Shown: positions 7,999 to 16,469 of the stretch, piece by piece | Numbering within the stretch: position 1 is the first letter of the stretch | Layout: each line of letters begins with the position of its first letter | Assembly: GCA_964481005.1 (NCBI GenBank) | Contig: CAYZRY010000004.1 | Location: forward strand, 1-59,008 | Reading direction: 5' to 3' | Origin: CAYZRY01 sp964481005 | GTDB lineage: Bacteria; Bacillota_I; Bacilli_A; RF39; UBA660 | Length of the DNA stretch: 59,008 bases | Made by a program: the position numbers and the translations under genes | The notes under the pieces: generated by a model | Seen by the model: the letters and a program-made list of their open reading frames with translations, nothing else | Database searches by the model: none | Told to the model about the DNA's origin: nothing

Positions 7999-8798
7999 AA
8001 TTTTTTCACCATCGCTTTCTCATCAGTAATGATTTTATCGAGTAGTTCATAAAACTGAAGCTTTAATGACATATCGATCATTTTTGGAATGACAATTCCT
8101 GCTTTAGCTAGGCGGTTATCCTTAGCAGCTACTTCTTCAAAGCTTCCTTCAAGTGATATTTTAGCTTTATCTAGCAAAATAACTCTGTCAGCATACAAAC
8201 TATCACCCAAGTTGCTCGAAGTTGTTATGATAGCTATTTCAAAAAGCGTTGCCATTTTTCTAAGCAGTTGATTTAAGACTCTTCCTTCACTATCACTAAC
8301 TCTTTTAAATACGTCATCGACATATATTATCTTAGGATCATGTACTAGAGCTACGGCCATTAGCACACGAGCCTTTTCAAAATTACCAAGATCTTCGATT
8401 TTTTCATCTAGAATATTTGTAATATCTAATTCATCAGCAATAAAAGCTGTTTTTTCTTCAATTTTCTTTTTAGAAAAGCGCAAGTTCTTTAATACATTTC
8501 TAAGTTCCTCGCGCGGACTATCACTCAGGAACTGCCTATCTAAATCATCAAGTACTAAACCCATGCTTCGTAAATACTTACGACCATTTTTCCTGTTTAA
8601 AACTATTTTATTAAGCTCAATATTGTTATCACTAGGTAATAAACCGGCTAAAAGTTTAATTAGTGTTGTTTTACCACTATTATTTGAACCTAAAAAAGAT
8701 ATAAATTCCCCCTTCTTAACGTTAAAGCTCAGTTTACTTAACATAACTTTATCATTATAAGAAAAATTTAGATCTTTTACTTCTAATAAAATCCCCAT
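7989..8798 (-). CDS. EcfA1-like ABC ATPase, partly degenerate
   Basis: 269 residues. Walker A is complete (GSNNSGKTT) and the Walker B Asp is kept (IIYVDD), but the catalytic Glu is Asp, the ABC signature is LGNFEKAR, the Q-loop Gln is replaced (VLDDLD), and the H-loop His is Ser (TTSSN). ATP binding is likely, hydrolysis uncertain. It is the first of four overlapping genes ending in truA, the position of ecfA1 in Firmicutes. Its C-terminal ~50 residues (PKMIDMSLKLQFYELL) resemble the EcfA C-terminal helical region. No substrate-binding S-component gene is present in the window. Confidence 0.72.
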   Translation of the reverse strand: MGILLEVKDLNFSYNDKVMLSKLSFNVKKGEFISFLGSNNSGKTTLIKLLAGLLPSDNNIELNKIVLNRKNGRKYLRSMGLVLDDLDRQFLSDSPREELRNVLKNLRFSKKKIEEKTAFIADELDITNILDEKIEDLGNFEKARVLMAVALVHDPKIIYVDDVFKRVSDSEGRVLNQLLRKMATLFEIAIITTSSNLGDSLYADRVILLDKAKISLEGSFEEVAAKDNRLAKAGIVIPKMIDMSLKLQFYELLDKIITDEKAMVKKLWK

Positions 8799-8819
8799 AT
8801 AACCACCCTCTTAGGCATT

Positions 8820-8825
8820 ATTATA
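8820..8825 (-). promoter_or_regulatory. possible -10 box before the ECF-truA genes
   Basis: Minus-strand TATAAT preceded directly by TG; no good -35. The ribosome binding site AGAGGGTGG and the ATG at 8798 follow within 25 bases. Confidence 0.35.
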
Positions 8826-8856
8826 CACTATATGTCTTTATTTACATAGGGGGAAA

Positions 8857-9609
8857 TTAATTTTGTTTTCTTCTTTGTATTTTATAGGTAACTCTAGCGG
8901 CTAGACTAGCTGGGATAAGCTTTGAAAAGAATCTTAATATCTTCATATTCGTTCCTGGAACGATGACAGCCTTCTTTTTAAACATCTTATCGATAGCATA
9001 TCTAGCAACAATGTCTGCTTCCATCGGCTTAACGGCAAACTCGACATTGGCACGCTTATTGAAGTTTGTTCTAACAGGTCCGGGGCAAAGAACTGAAATA
9101 CTGACAGATGATTTCTCACGACGAAGTTCTTCTCTAATAGCCTGGCTGATTCTAAGGACATAAGCCTTTGAACCATAGTATGCAGCCATCAACGGACCAG
9201 GCTGAAAAGCAGCACTCGAAGCAACATTTAGTATATAGCCACTATTTTTCTTCTTCATTTCTTTTAGGAAGAGTTTAGTAAGTACATGAACAGCTTTAAT
9301 ATTGACATCGAGCATATCTAGTTCATTAGCTAAATCAGTATCTTCGAACTTGCCAAAAACACCAAAACCGGCGTTATTGATTAAGATATCGACATTTTCA
9401 CTACGACAGAGGACATATACCTCTTTTAATTTATTTTCTATTGAAAGATCAGCGACAATTACTTTGACATCTACTTTGAACTTTTCTTGCATCTCTTGCA
9501 TCTTTTCTTTATCACGACCAACAAGTATTAAATCGTGACCTAGTTCATTTAAATATGATGCCATTTCATAGCCAATACCAGACGAAGCTCCAGTAATTAG
9601 TGCTTTCAT
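8857..9609 (-). CDS. short-chain dehydrogenase/reductase (DltE/YqjQ type)
   Basis: 250 residues, a classical SDR. The nucleotide-binding TGASSGIG is at 6-13, NNAG at 78-81, and the catalytic pair Tyr144-x3-Lys148 (YYGSK) follows Ser131/132. Arg32 (GRDKEK) after the second strand favours NADPH. The C-terminal part (VVPGTNMKILRFFSKLIP) matches membrane-associated SDRs of the YqjQ/DltE group, of broad or unknown substrate. It has its own promoter and no operon partner, so its pathway cannot be read from context. Confidence 0.88.
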   Translation of the reverse strand: MKALITGASSGIGYEMASYLNELGHDLILVGRDKEKMQEMQEKFKVDVKVIVADLSIENKLKEVYVLCRSENVDILINNAGFGVFGKFEDTDLANELDMLDVNIKAVHVLTKLFLKEMKKKNSGYILNVASSAAFQPGPLMAAYYGSKAYVLRISQAIREELRREKSSVSISVLCPGPVRTNFNKRANVEFAVKPMEADIVARYAIDKMFKKKAVIVPGTNMKILRFFSKLIPASLAARVTYKIQRRKQN

Positions 9610-9629
9610 ATTACCATCTCCATATCATC

Positions 9630-9638
9630 ATTATAGCA
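9630..9638 (-). promoter_or_regulatory. extended -10 promoter of the SDR gene
   Basis: Minus-strand TGCTATAAT, about 20 bases before the ATG at 9609; ribosome binding site GGAGATGG. Confidence 0.55.
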
Positions 9639-9640
9639 TA

Positions 9641-9664
9641 GGAAAAGTGCTATTTCTAGCACTT
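9641..9664 (-). terminator. intrinsic terminator of the proline-rich membrane protein gene
   Basis: Minus-strand AAGTGCTA-GAAA-TAGCACTT then TTCC; an 8-bp perfect stem with a GAAA tetraloop and a short T-tract. Confidence 0.65.
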
Positions 9665-9669
9665 AAATC

Positions 9670-11250
9670 TTATTGTGTAACAGCCGGAGTTTCAGGTGTT
9701 TGAGTAGCCATTAATGGCCCAAATACTTCCATAAGTACTCCATAGAACTTCTGCTGCTCTTCGGCAGTCATTGACTCAAACGGAGTTGCACCAGTTGTTT
9801 CCATTACTTTGACATCTTTTGTTGTATCACTGATCATTTCACTCTTAAGCTCAAGCCCGAAAGCAGCACTCGACACTTCAAGTTTAACTACTGCTTTATC
9901 CTTAGCCATATCGCTTGCATCTAGTTTTATAATGCCAAGTTCTTGACCATTTACTAATGCTTTAAAATCTAAACTATAATTGTCTTTATCTTTAGTATAT
10001 GTTCCAGTCAATTTAGCTATTTCTGGAGCATCGATAACAACATCGTATTTATTCTCTGCTGTTTCAATAAAAGTTGCTTCGACCAAGTTTTTACTTCCTT
10101 GAACAATAGTAAGCTTTTCTACTTTGTTCTTAGCTTCATCAAACATATCATATAAAAGTGATGTGTTATCATCTTTACTAGTTATTTCATGACGAAGAGC
10201 AGTAAAACCATCCATATAGACTGAGTAATTGATTGTTTCATCAAAATCTTTAAGTCCATCTTTCTTGATATCAGCAATATTCTTTTCAATATCTTTGATC
10301 GTCTTAGCAGAATCTTCGCTAAGAGCTGCGACTAATTGTTTATCATTTTTAACAAGGGTTAAGAAACTAACAGAAATGTCTGCAAACTCTTTTGGATTAA
10401 TTGTGTATGTAATTTTCTTGCTGTTATATTCTTTTCCACCGACATTAATTTTAACTTTATCTATATCTAAGTCTTTCTTATCAGCATTGTCATTAATTGA
10501 TTTGTTTAGATATGTAACTAATTTATTGTACTCTTTAACTGTAAATTTACTAGTGCTCATCTCTTTTAGATCAACACCGTATTCATCTCCTAAATCGAAT
10601 ACTTTATTCTCAATAGCATTGAACTTAGCAAATACGTTATTATCTTTAGCAAAAAGTTCCCCATCAAATTTTTTATCCTGACTTAGTACTGAATAGACAA
10701 TATTCATCATATTCTTTTCTAAATCTAAAGTTATATTAGCATCAACTGTATAGTTTAATTTAGGTAATATATCTGATTTAGTTGTATCGATAGTTGTAAG
10801 TGTCTTAACTTCACCTTTTTTAGAATTGTTAATATTTTCTTCAGATACGATAAAACGAGCCATCATTTTATCAATATTCTTGTTAAAGATTACTTTATCA
10901 ATTGCATATAGGTAGAAGAACACCGCTCCGGCAACTAGTAGTAACAATACGACTATACCTACTATTAAACCTGTCTTTTTAGCTTTCTTTGGCTGCTCGA
11001 CTGCTTCTAAATTATTTGTTGAAATTTCTGCAACTGGTGTTAGTGTAGCTTCTGTTTCAGGTGTTACCGGCACAGGCTGTGGCGCAACTGGCATTGGCTC
11101 TGGCACAGGCATTGGAACCGGCTCGGGCATAGGTGTAACTTCTTCGTTTACTTCAAGACTAGGTCCAGTTGGATTTTCAACTGAAACTGGCTCTAAAGTT
11201 ATTTCGACATTTTGATCTAATTCATTCAAGTTTTCTTTGTTTTCTTCCAT
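9670..11250 (-). CDS. single-pass membrane protein with Pro/Val/Glu-rich N-terminal tail, unknown function
   Basis: 526 residues, not a family I recognise. Residues 1-92 are an acidic, disordered cytoplasmic tail with alternating Pro-Met/Val-Pro-Glu (about 40-65), then KKAKK, one membrane helix (94-115), and a ~410-residue outer part rich in Lys/Asp and beta-type patterns (for example TINPKEFADISVSFL), followed by a Pro/Thr end. The topology of a long cytoplasmic tail with an outer lipoprotein-like domain resembles DUF6583- or YcaP-like proteins, but I cannot assign it. It has its own promoter inside the rplQ terminator region and a good terminator, so it is a separate unit. Confidence 0.75.
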   Translation of the reverse strand: MEENKENLNELDQNVEITLEPVSVENPTGPSLEVNEEVTPMPEPVPMPVPEPMPVAPQPVPVTPETEATLTPVAEISTNNLEAVEQPKKAKKTGLIVGIVVLLLLVAGAVFFYLYAIDKVIFNKNIDKMMARFIVSEENINNSKKGEVKTLTTIDTTKSDILPKLNYTVDANITLDLEKNMMNIVYSVLSQDKKFDGELFAKDNNVFAKFNAIENKVFDLGDEYGVDLKEMSTSKFTVKEYNKLVTYLNKSINDNADKKDLDIDKVKINVGGKEYNSKKITYTINPKEFADISVSFLTLVKNDKQLVAALSEDSAKTIKDIEKNIADIKKDGLKDFDETINYSVYMDGFTALRHEITSKDDNTSLLYDMFDEAKNKVEKLTIVQGSKNLVEATFIETAENKYDVVIDAPEIAKLTGTYTKDKDNYSLDFKALVNGQELGIIKLDASDMAKDKAVVKLEVSSAAFGLELKSEMISDTTKDVKVMETTGATPFESMTAEEQQKFYGVLMEVFGPLMATQTPETPAVTQ

Positions 11251-11276
11251 TTTTTACTCCTTTATTCTATATATCA

Positions 11277-11305
11277 AGTATATAGGATTTGCCTTATTTT
11301 AACAA
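11277..11305 (-). promoter_or_regulatory. promoter of the proline-rich membrane protein gene
   Basis: Minus-strand TTGTTA, 17-bp spacer, TATACT, starting at the tail of the rplQ terminator. Confidence 0.6.
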
Positions 11306-11306
11306 C

Positions 11307-11331
11307 AAAAAAAGCTATTATTAGCTTTTAT
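11307..11331 (-). terminator. terminator of the S10-spc-alpha operon
   Basis: Minus-strand AAAGCTA-ATAA-TAGCTTT followed by TTTTG. The first stem bases overlap the rplQ stop codon. Confidence 0.8.
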
Positions 11332-11675
11332 TCGTTTACTAACTCCAAAATCACTAGTAGAGCGTTATCTCCGCGTCTTTCATCTAATTTCAAGATTCTA
11401 GTGTATCCACCGTTTCTCGATGCATATTTAGGAGCTAATTCATTGAAAACTTTTTCAACCACTTCTTTGTCATTGTGAACAAATGCAAGTGCTTGTCTAC
11501 GTGAAACTAAAGTTCCTTTTTTACCGTATGTAATCATCTTATCGACAAACTTACGAACTTCTTTAGCACGTGTTTCAGTAGTAGTAATCTTGCCATTCAT
11601 AATGACATCTTTAGTCATATTGGCTAGCATGCTACGACGGTGTTTATTATCTACACCTAATTTTCTGTATGCCAT
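11328..11675 (-). CDS. rplQ: 50S ribosomal protein L17
   Basis: 115 residues. Typical start MAYRKLGVDNKHRRSMLANM and the end RRGDNALLVILELV. Last gene of the 14-kb ribosomal operon, 12 bases after rpoA. L17 binds 23S rRNA near the exit tunnel. Confidence 0.97.
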   Translation of the reverse strand: MAYRKLGVDNKHRRSMLANMTKDVIMNGKITTTETRAKEVRKFVDKMITYGKKGTLVSRRQALAFVHNDKEVVEKVFNELAPKYASRNGGYTRILKLDERRGDNALLVILELVNE

Positions 11676-11687
11676 TTTCTCCTCCTA

Positions 11688-12638
11688 TTAAATTTCATCT
11701 CTCAAAGTAAGTCCTTGTTCTCTAACTTTATCAAGTACCTCTTTTAAAGATTTCTTTCCTAAATTGCGAATTTTCATCATTTCATTTTCGCTCTTATTGA
11801 CCAAATCTTGAACTGTATGAATATTTGCTCTCTTCAAGCAGTTGTATGCTCTAACTGATAGATCTAGATCTTCAATCGAAGTCTCAAGTGCTTTAATTTT
11901 TGGATCTTCTGTCTTTTCAATCATCATTCCAGTCATATCAGCGATATTACTTAAATTAGTAAGAATGTTAAAGTGTTCAATTAATACTCTCGAGCTTAAT
12001 GCAACAACTTCTTCTGGCTTCATTGAACCGTTTGTCCATACTTCAAGAACTAACTTGTCATATGTTTCATTTTGTCCAACGCGAGCACTTTCTACTTCAT
12101 ATTTAACTAATTCTACTGGTGAAAAATTGCTGTCCATTGGAATAATTCCAATTTTCTTAATATCTAGAAGTTTCTTATTTTCTTCACTTCTTACATATCC
12201 ACGACCGTTTGATACAGTCATTTCCATAACTAGACTTCCACCTTTTGCAACGTGTGCTATCTCTAGGTCTTTATTGATTATTTCGATATCATTATCATGT
12301 TCGATATCTCCAGCTGTAACTGTTCCTTCTTTAGTAGCGTTGATTCTGATAGTTTTAACACCATTAGAATGATTCTTAATAACAACATTCTTAAGATTTA
12401 AGATAATTGTTGTAACATCTTCGACAACTCCATCTAAAGTTTGAAACTCATGAAGAGCTCCTTCAATTTTAACACTGCTGATAGCAGATCCTGGAAGTGA
12501 TGAAAGCATTACACGACGTAGTGCATTTCCAAGTGTTGTACCGAATCCTCTTTCGAGTGGTTCTAACTCAAACTTCCCATAAAAATTATTCTCGACATAA
12601 TCAGTTATTTTATAATTTGGTTTTTCAAATTCAATCAT
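11688..12638 (-). CDS. rpoA: RNA polymerase alpha subunit
   Basis: 316 residues from the Met at 12638 (MIEFEKPNYK), chosen because GGGAGG stands 8 bases upstream; an upstream in-frame ATG would run into rpsK. The N-terminal dimerisation domain shows LERGFGTTLGNALRRVMLSSLPG, and the C-terminal domain shows LDLSVRAYNCLKRANI and RNLGKKSLKEV, the helices that contact UP elements and activators. Complete and ordinary. Confidence 0.97.
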   Translation of the reverse strand: MIEFEKPNYKITDYVENNFYGKFELEPLERGFGTTLGNALRRVMLSSLPGSAISSVKIEGALHEFQTLDGVVEDVTTIILNLKNVVIKNHSNGVKTIRINATKEGTVTAGDIEHDNDIEIINKDLEIAHVAKGGSLVMEMTVSNGRGYVRSEENKKLLDIKKIGIIPMDSNFSPVELVKYEVESARVGQNETYDKLVLEVWTNGSMKPEEVVALSSRVLIEHFNILTNLSNIADMTGMMIEKTEDPKIKALETSIEDLDLSVRAYNCLKRANIHTVQDLVNKSENEMMKIRNLGKKSLKEVLDKVREQGLTLRDEI

Positions 12639-12658
12639 GAAACTACCTCCCTTTTTCA

Positions 12659-13042
12659 TTAACCACGTGGACGTTTTGGCGGACGACATCCGTTATGTGG
12701 AATTGGTGTAACATCGTTAATAGCTGTTATCTCTAATCCAGCAGTTTGAAGTGATCTAATTGCTGTCTCACGTCCTGGTCCTAAACCTTTTACAAAGACT
12801 TCAACTTTTCGCATTCCCATTTCGTATGCTGCCTTACCTGCGGCTTCAGCGGCCATACCTGCTGCGAAAGGAGTTGATTTCTTACTTCCTTTAAATCCAA
12901 TAGCACCACTACTAGCCCATGCAAGAGCATTTCCCTCAACATCAGATATAGTAGTAATTGTATTGTTAAAAGTAGAATGGATGTGTGCTACACCTTCTGG
13001 TACGTTCTTTTTAACTTTTCTTTTTCTAGTTTTATAAGCCAT
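12659..13042 (-). CDS. rpsK: 30S ribosomal protein S11
   Basis: 127 residues. Has the signatures GVAHIHSTFNNTI, GFKGSKKSTPFAAG, and the end NGCRPPKRPRG. S11 lies on the platform of the small subunit next to the mRNA exit. Between rpsM and rpoA, as usual. Confidence 0.97.
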   Translation of the reverse strand: MAYKTRKRKVKKNVPEGVAHIHSTFNNTITTISDVEGNALAWASSGAIGFKGSKKSTPFAAGMAAEAAGKAAYEMGMRKVEVFVKGLGPGRETAIRSLQTAGLEITAINDVTPIPHNGCRPPKRPRG

Positions 13043-13064
13043 TATTTGACCTCCCTTTTAACTA

Positions 13065-13430
13065 TTATTTTTTCTTGTTAGCTATTGTCTTACCTTTTCC
13101 TTTACGAGTACGTGCATTACTTCTAGTGCTTTGTCCTCTAACAGGTAGACCTCTTCTGTGACGGGTTCCTTCATAACTGTTAATTTCCATCTTAGTCTTG
13201 ATGTTCATATTAACTTCACGACGAAGATCTCCCTCAGTCATATGAAGATTCATTTCATCACGGATTAAGTTGAGTTCATCAATAGATAAATCTCCAGCTT
13301 TTCTAGTTGGATCAATTCCTACTTTACTCAAAATTTCTTTAGATAAATTTCTTCCAATACCATAGATATATGTAAGTGAAATTTCTATATGCTTATCGTT
13401 TGGAATATCTACACCTTTAATACGTGCCAT
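13065..13430 (-). CDS. rpsM: 30S ribosomal protein S13
   Basis: 121 residues. MARIKGVDIPNDK start, YIYGIGRNLSKEIL, then the basic RHRRGLPVRGQSTRSNARTRKGK tail that reaches between head and P-site tRNA. Follows rpmJ by about 20 bases. Confidence 0.97.
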   Translation of the reverse strand: MARIKGVDIPNDKHIEISLTYIYGIGRNLSKEILSKVGIDPTRKAGDLSIDELNLIRDEMNLHMTEGDLRREVNMNIKTKMEINSYEGTRHRRGLPVRGQSTRSNARTRKGKGKTIANKKK

Positions 13431-13448
13431 ATTTATTTCTCCTTTTCA

Positions 13449-13562
13449 TTAACCTTGTTTTTGCTTGTGCTTAGGATTTTCACAAATGACCATTACTTTG
13501 CCATTTCTTTTAATAACTTTGCACTTATCACAAATTGGTTTTACTGATGCTCTAACTTTCAT
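13449..13562 (-). CDS. rpmJ: 50S ribosomal protein L36
   Basis: 37 residues, ATG at 13562 with a TAGGAGG site upstream. Protein begins MKVRASVKPICDKC and ends HKQKQG. The zinc-binding set Cys11, Cys14, Cys27, His32 is complete, so this is the zinc-containing form. Position between infA and rpsM is conserved. Confidence 0.97.
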   Translation of the reverse strand: MKVRASVKPICDKCKVIKRNGKVMVICENPKHKQKQG

Positions 13563-13579
13563 ATATTTTTACCTCCTAA

Positions 13580-13795
13580 TTATTTACGATAGGTTATTCG
13601 CCCACGTGTTAAGTCGTATGGTGATAACTCTAACACAACGGTGTCCCCCGGTAAGATGCGAATGTAATTCATTCGGATTTTACCAGAAACGTGAGCTTCA
13701 ACGATGTGTTCGTTTTCAAGCTTAACTTTAAATTTACCACCAGGTATAATGTCTAACACTTTACCTTCGACTTCAATTGTATCTTCTCTTGCCAC
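13580..13795 (-). CDS. infA: translation initiation factor IF-1
   Basis: 71 residues, one OB-fold (MAREDTIEVEGKVLD ... NEHIVEAHVSGKIRMNYIRILPGD). The start codon is GTG, with AGGAGAG upstream inside the end of map. IF-1 blocks the A site during initiation and helps IF-2 and IF-3. Confidence 0.97.
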   Translation of the reverse strand: MAREDTIEVEGKVLDIIPGGKFKVKLENEHIVEAHVSGKIRMNYIRILPGDTVVLELSPYDLTRGRITYRK

Positions 13796-13801
13796 TATTT
13801 A

Positions 13802-14548
13802 TCACTCTCCTGTCAATATCTTATAACCATCTTTAGTGACGGCTACTGTGTGCTCAAAATGAGCCGAGTTTTTATGATCAACACTGAGTATCGTCCAATC
13901 ATCTTCGAGTAGATAGATGTCTGCTGTTCCAAGGTTTAGCATCGGTTCAATTGCAATGACCATGCCCTCTTTTAATGTTGGTCCTGTACCGGCTGTTCCA
14001 AAGTTTGGAACGTCTGGCGCTTCATGGACACTAGATCCAATTCCATGACCAACTAGTTCTTTAACTACCGCTAGCTTGTGCTTTTTAGCATGAGCTTCGA
14101 TAGCTGCTGAGATATCTCCGACTTTAGCTCCAGCTTTAACTTTACTGATTCCCTCATACAAAGCTTCTTTGGTGTGAGTCAGTAACTCTTCGTTTAATTT
14201 AGAAATCTTACCTACTGGATAAGACCAAGCAGAGTCACCATGATAGCCTTTGAAGCAAGCTCCAATGTCTAACTTGATGATGTCTCCTTCACGAAGTTTG
14301 CGTTTACCTGGAATACCGTGAACAACCTCTTCATTTAAACTAATACAGATTGCTCCGGGAAAGTCATAGAGTCCTTTGAACGAGGGAGTAGCACCTTTAC
14401 TGAGGATAAAATCCTCAGCTAGCTTATCTAACTCAGCAGTTGTTATTCCCGGTTTTATAAAAGGAATTAAATACTGGTGAGTATCATAGACAATCTTACC
14501 GGCTACTTCCATAAGTTCTATTTCTCTCGGACTTTTTATTTTAATCAT
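13802..14548 (-). CDS. map: methionine aminopeptidase, type I
   Basis: 248 residues. Metal ligands of the pita-bread fold are present: the Asp of IKLDIGACFKGYHGD (two), His of VGHGIGSSVHE, Glu of AIEPM, and a final Glu in FEHTVAV. Removes the initiator Met from nascent proteins. In GHGIGSSVHE the usual Arg/Lys after GIG is Ser, a small change. The ATG lies 8 bases inside the end of adk and the gene ends in TGA just before infA. Confidence 0.96.
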   Translation of the reverse strand: MIKIKSPREIELMEVAGKIVYDTHQYLIPFIKPGITTAELDKLAEDFILSKGATPSFKGLYDFPGAICISLNEEVVHGIPGKRKLREGDIIKLDIGACFKGYHGDSAWSYPVGKISKLNEELLTHTKEALYEGISKVKAGAKVGDISAAIEAHAKKHKLAVVKELVGHGIGSSVHEAPDVPNFGTAGTGPTLKEGMVIAIEPMLNLGTADIYLLEDDWTILSVDHKNSAHFEHTVAVTKDGYKILTGE

Positions 14549-15206
14549 TTGTCTTCTCCAACAATTCTTGAACTGCTTTCAAAGTATCACTGATTTCCTT
14601 CGATGCATCTACTCTAATCAATTTATTTTGATTTCCATAGTAAGCAATCAAAGGTTCTGTTTTTTCAATGTAAGTATCATAACGATCATTAAATGTCTCT
14701 TCATTATCGTCAGATCTTCTCGTTAGTGCTGATCCACATAGATCGCAAATATCTTCGACCTTCGGAGTAATCTCCGGGTTGTAAATGTTGTATATTTTTC
14801 CGCAGCCAGAACAAATACGACGACCGACAATACGGTTTAATAATTGCTCTTTTGGTATTTCAAGTAAGAATACTTTCTCAATTGCAATATCCTTGCCCTC
14901 AGCCATTTCATCAAATCTTCTTGCCTGAACAAGATTACGTGGAAAACCATCGAAGGTATAACCATTTTTAATATCATCTTCACTGAGCCTTTTAGCTAGT
15001 ATTTCGAAAATCATATCATCATCGACAAATTGACCTTTATCTAACAACTCTTTAACTTTAAGTCCAACTTCATCCCCTTTGGCAACTGCTTCTCTAAGCA
15101 AATCACCAGTTGAAATGTGTGCGCTACCATAGAGCTCACTAAGTTGTTTAGCTAGGGTGCCTTTTCCTGCTCCAGGAGCGGCTATTAGTACAACATTTTT
15201 TATCAT
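14541..15206 (-). CDS. adk: adenylate kinase (zinc-lid form)
   Basis: 221 residues. P-loop GAPGAGKGT, the DGFPRN motif, and a long LID carrying CSGC and CDLC, four cysteines that bind structural zinc as in Gram-positive enzymes. Interconverts ATP + AMP and 2 ADP. The start overlaps the secY stop (ATGA). The secY-adk-map-infA order is the standard Firmicutes arrangement. Confidence 0.97.
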   Translation of the reverse strand: MIKNVVLIAAPGAGKGTLAKQLSELYGSAHISTGDLLREAVAKGDEVGLKVKELLDKGQFVDDDMIFEILAKRLSEDDIKNGYTFDGFPRNLVQARRFDEMAEGKDIAIEKVFLLEIPKEQLLNRIVGRRICSGCGKIYNIYNPEITPKVEDICDLCGSALTRRSDDNEETFNDRYDTYIEKTEPLIAYYGNQNKLIRVDASKEISDTLKAVQELLEKTND

Positions 15207-16468
15207 CTGCGACTGTAACCTTTCTTATAGTTTCTAGAAACTAAACTTCCTTCTAACTGTTTGTATGTTTCAAGAGCAACTCCGACAACGATAAGTAGTC
15301 CTGTTCCTCCGATTGTAATATTTGCTGACAATCCTGAAAAGTTATTGAAAACTATTGGAAGTCCAGCAATTATAACGATGAATAATCCACCGACCAAAGT
15401 CAAACGTGAAAGTATTCTAATAACATACTTTTCAGTGTCTTTACCAGGTCTGATACCAGGAATAAATCCACCGTTTTCATTCAAGTTTTTAGCTAGTTCT
15501 TCTGGCTTAATTTGAATGAAGGTATAAAAGTAAGAAAAGAAGTAGATAAATACTACGAATAGGAAAAACCCTAATGGTTTTGTATAATCTAAGTATTTAT
15601 TTACAAAGTCTACATACTGTGTGTTTTTAACAAACTGGGCTATTGTTGCTGGTATTGCCATCAAACTTGAGGCAAAGATTACCGGAACAACTCCTGCAGC
15701 GTTAATTTTAATTGGCATAAATGAGTGATTATTGCCAAGTCCTGTAGTTGATTTGTTAGTGTATTGGATAGGTATGCGTCTTTCAGCTTCCTGTACCCAT
15801 ATAACACCGACAACAATAAGCAAGTAGATAATCACCAATCCAATAAATAGGGCTATTCCAACTGGCATAGCAAATCTTTCAAGTAGAACTAATTCTCTAA
15901 ATGCCTGTATGAACATAGCAGGTAGAGTTGCAATGATACCAGCCATAATTATTAGCGAAGTACCATTCCCAATTCCCTTTTGTGTAACTTGATCACCAAG
16001 CCACAATAAGAATGCTGTTCCAGCAGCTAGGACAGTTGCCACATATAAGTAGTCAAACGTTGTCTTATCTGCACCAAGGAATCCGAAGGCAAAGAAGAAC
16101 CCTTCGATGAAGGCAATTACGATACCCATGTATCTAGTAATTTTATTCAATTTTTGTCTTCCAGTATGACCCTGTTTATTTAGTTCACTGAAGTATGGAA
16201 TAATTTCCATCTGCAGTAACTGCATAATGATTGATGCCGTAATGTATGGCATTACTCCAAGAGCAAAGATAGAGAACTTTTTAAGTGCCCCTCCACCCAT
16301 TACGTTGATGAGTTCTAAGAACCCTAGACTTCCAGCGAAATCTTCAGTACCAGGAACTCTAACATTAGTACCAACTACGAAGATCATAAGAACGACTAAT
16401 GTATAAATAAGTCTTCCTCTCAAATCTTTATTAGTTGGTGCCATGATTTGTTTCAAGTTTTGAAACAT
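15203..16468 (-). CDS. secY: protein translocase subunit SecY
   Basis: 421 residues, ten membrane helices. Has the plug and lateral-gate blocks (GVMPYITASIIMQLL; FAFGFLGAD variable loop) and the cytoplasmic loop NKQGHTGRQKLNK, plus the C-terminal end NYKKGYSRR. Forms the export channel with SecE (not in window) and SecG (42309-42524). Begins 2 bases after rplO and ends with TGA overlapping adk. Confidence 0.97.
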   Translation of the reverse strand: MFQNLKQIMAPTNKDLRGRLIYTLVVLMIFVVGTNVRVPGTEDFAGSLGFLELINVMGGGALKKFSIFALGVMPYITASIIMQLLQMEIIPYFSELNKQGHTGRQKLNKITRYMGIVIAFIEGFFFAFGFLGADKTTFDYLYVATVLAAGTAFLLWLGDQVTQKGIGNGTSLIIMAGIIATLPAMFIQAFRELVLLERFAMPVGIALFIGLVIIYLLIVVGVIWVQEAERRIPIQYTNKSTTGLGNNHSFMPIKINAAGVVPVIFASSLMAIPATIAQFVKNTQYVDFVNKYLDYTKPLGFFLFVVFIYFFSYFYTFIQIKPEELAKNLNENGGFIPGIRPGKDTEKYVIRILSRLTLVGGLFIVIIAGLPIVFNNFSGLSANITIGGTGLLIVVGVALETYKQLEGSLVSRNYKKGYSRR

Positions 16469-16469
16469 A

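Noticed and set aside
6579..8798. A working cobalt/biotin ECF transporter
   Set aside because: Position fits, but EcfA2-like lacks the P-loop Lys and both lack signature, Glu and H-loop residues, so the usual transport function should not be assumed.
11842..12372. 176-codon open frame on the plus strand opposite rpoA
   Set aside because: It is a shadow of rpoA, without a ribosome binding site and with a composition explained by the antisense of conserved rpoA codons. The same holds for 10229-10681, 45230-45715 and 1246-1662.
13465..13725. 86-codon plus-strand frame across rpmJ and infA
   Set aside because: Antisense to two certain conserved genes; no start signal.
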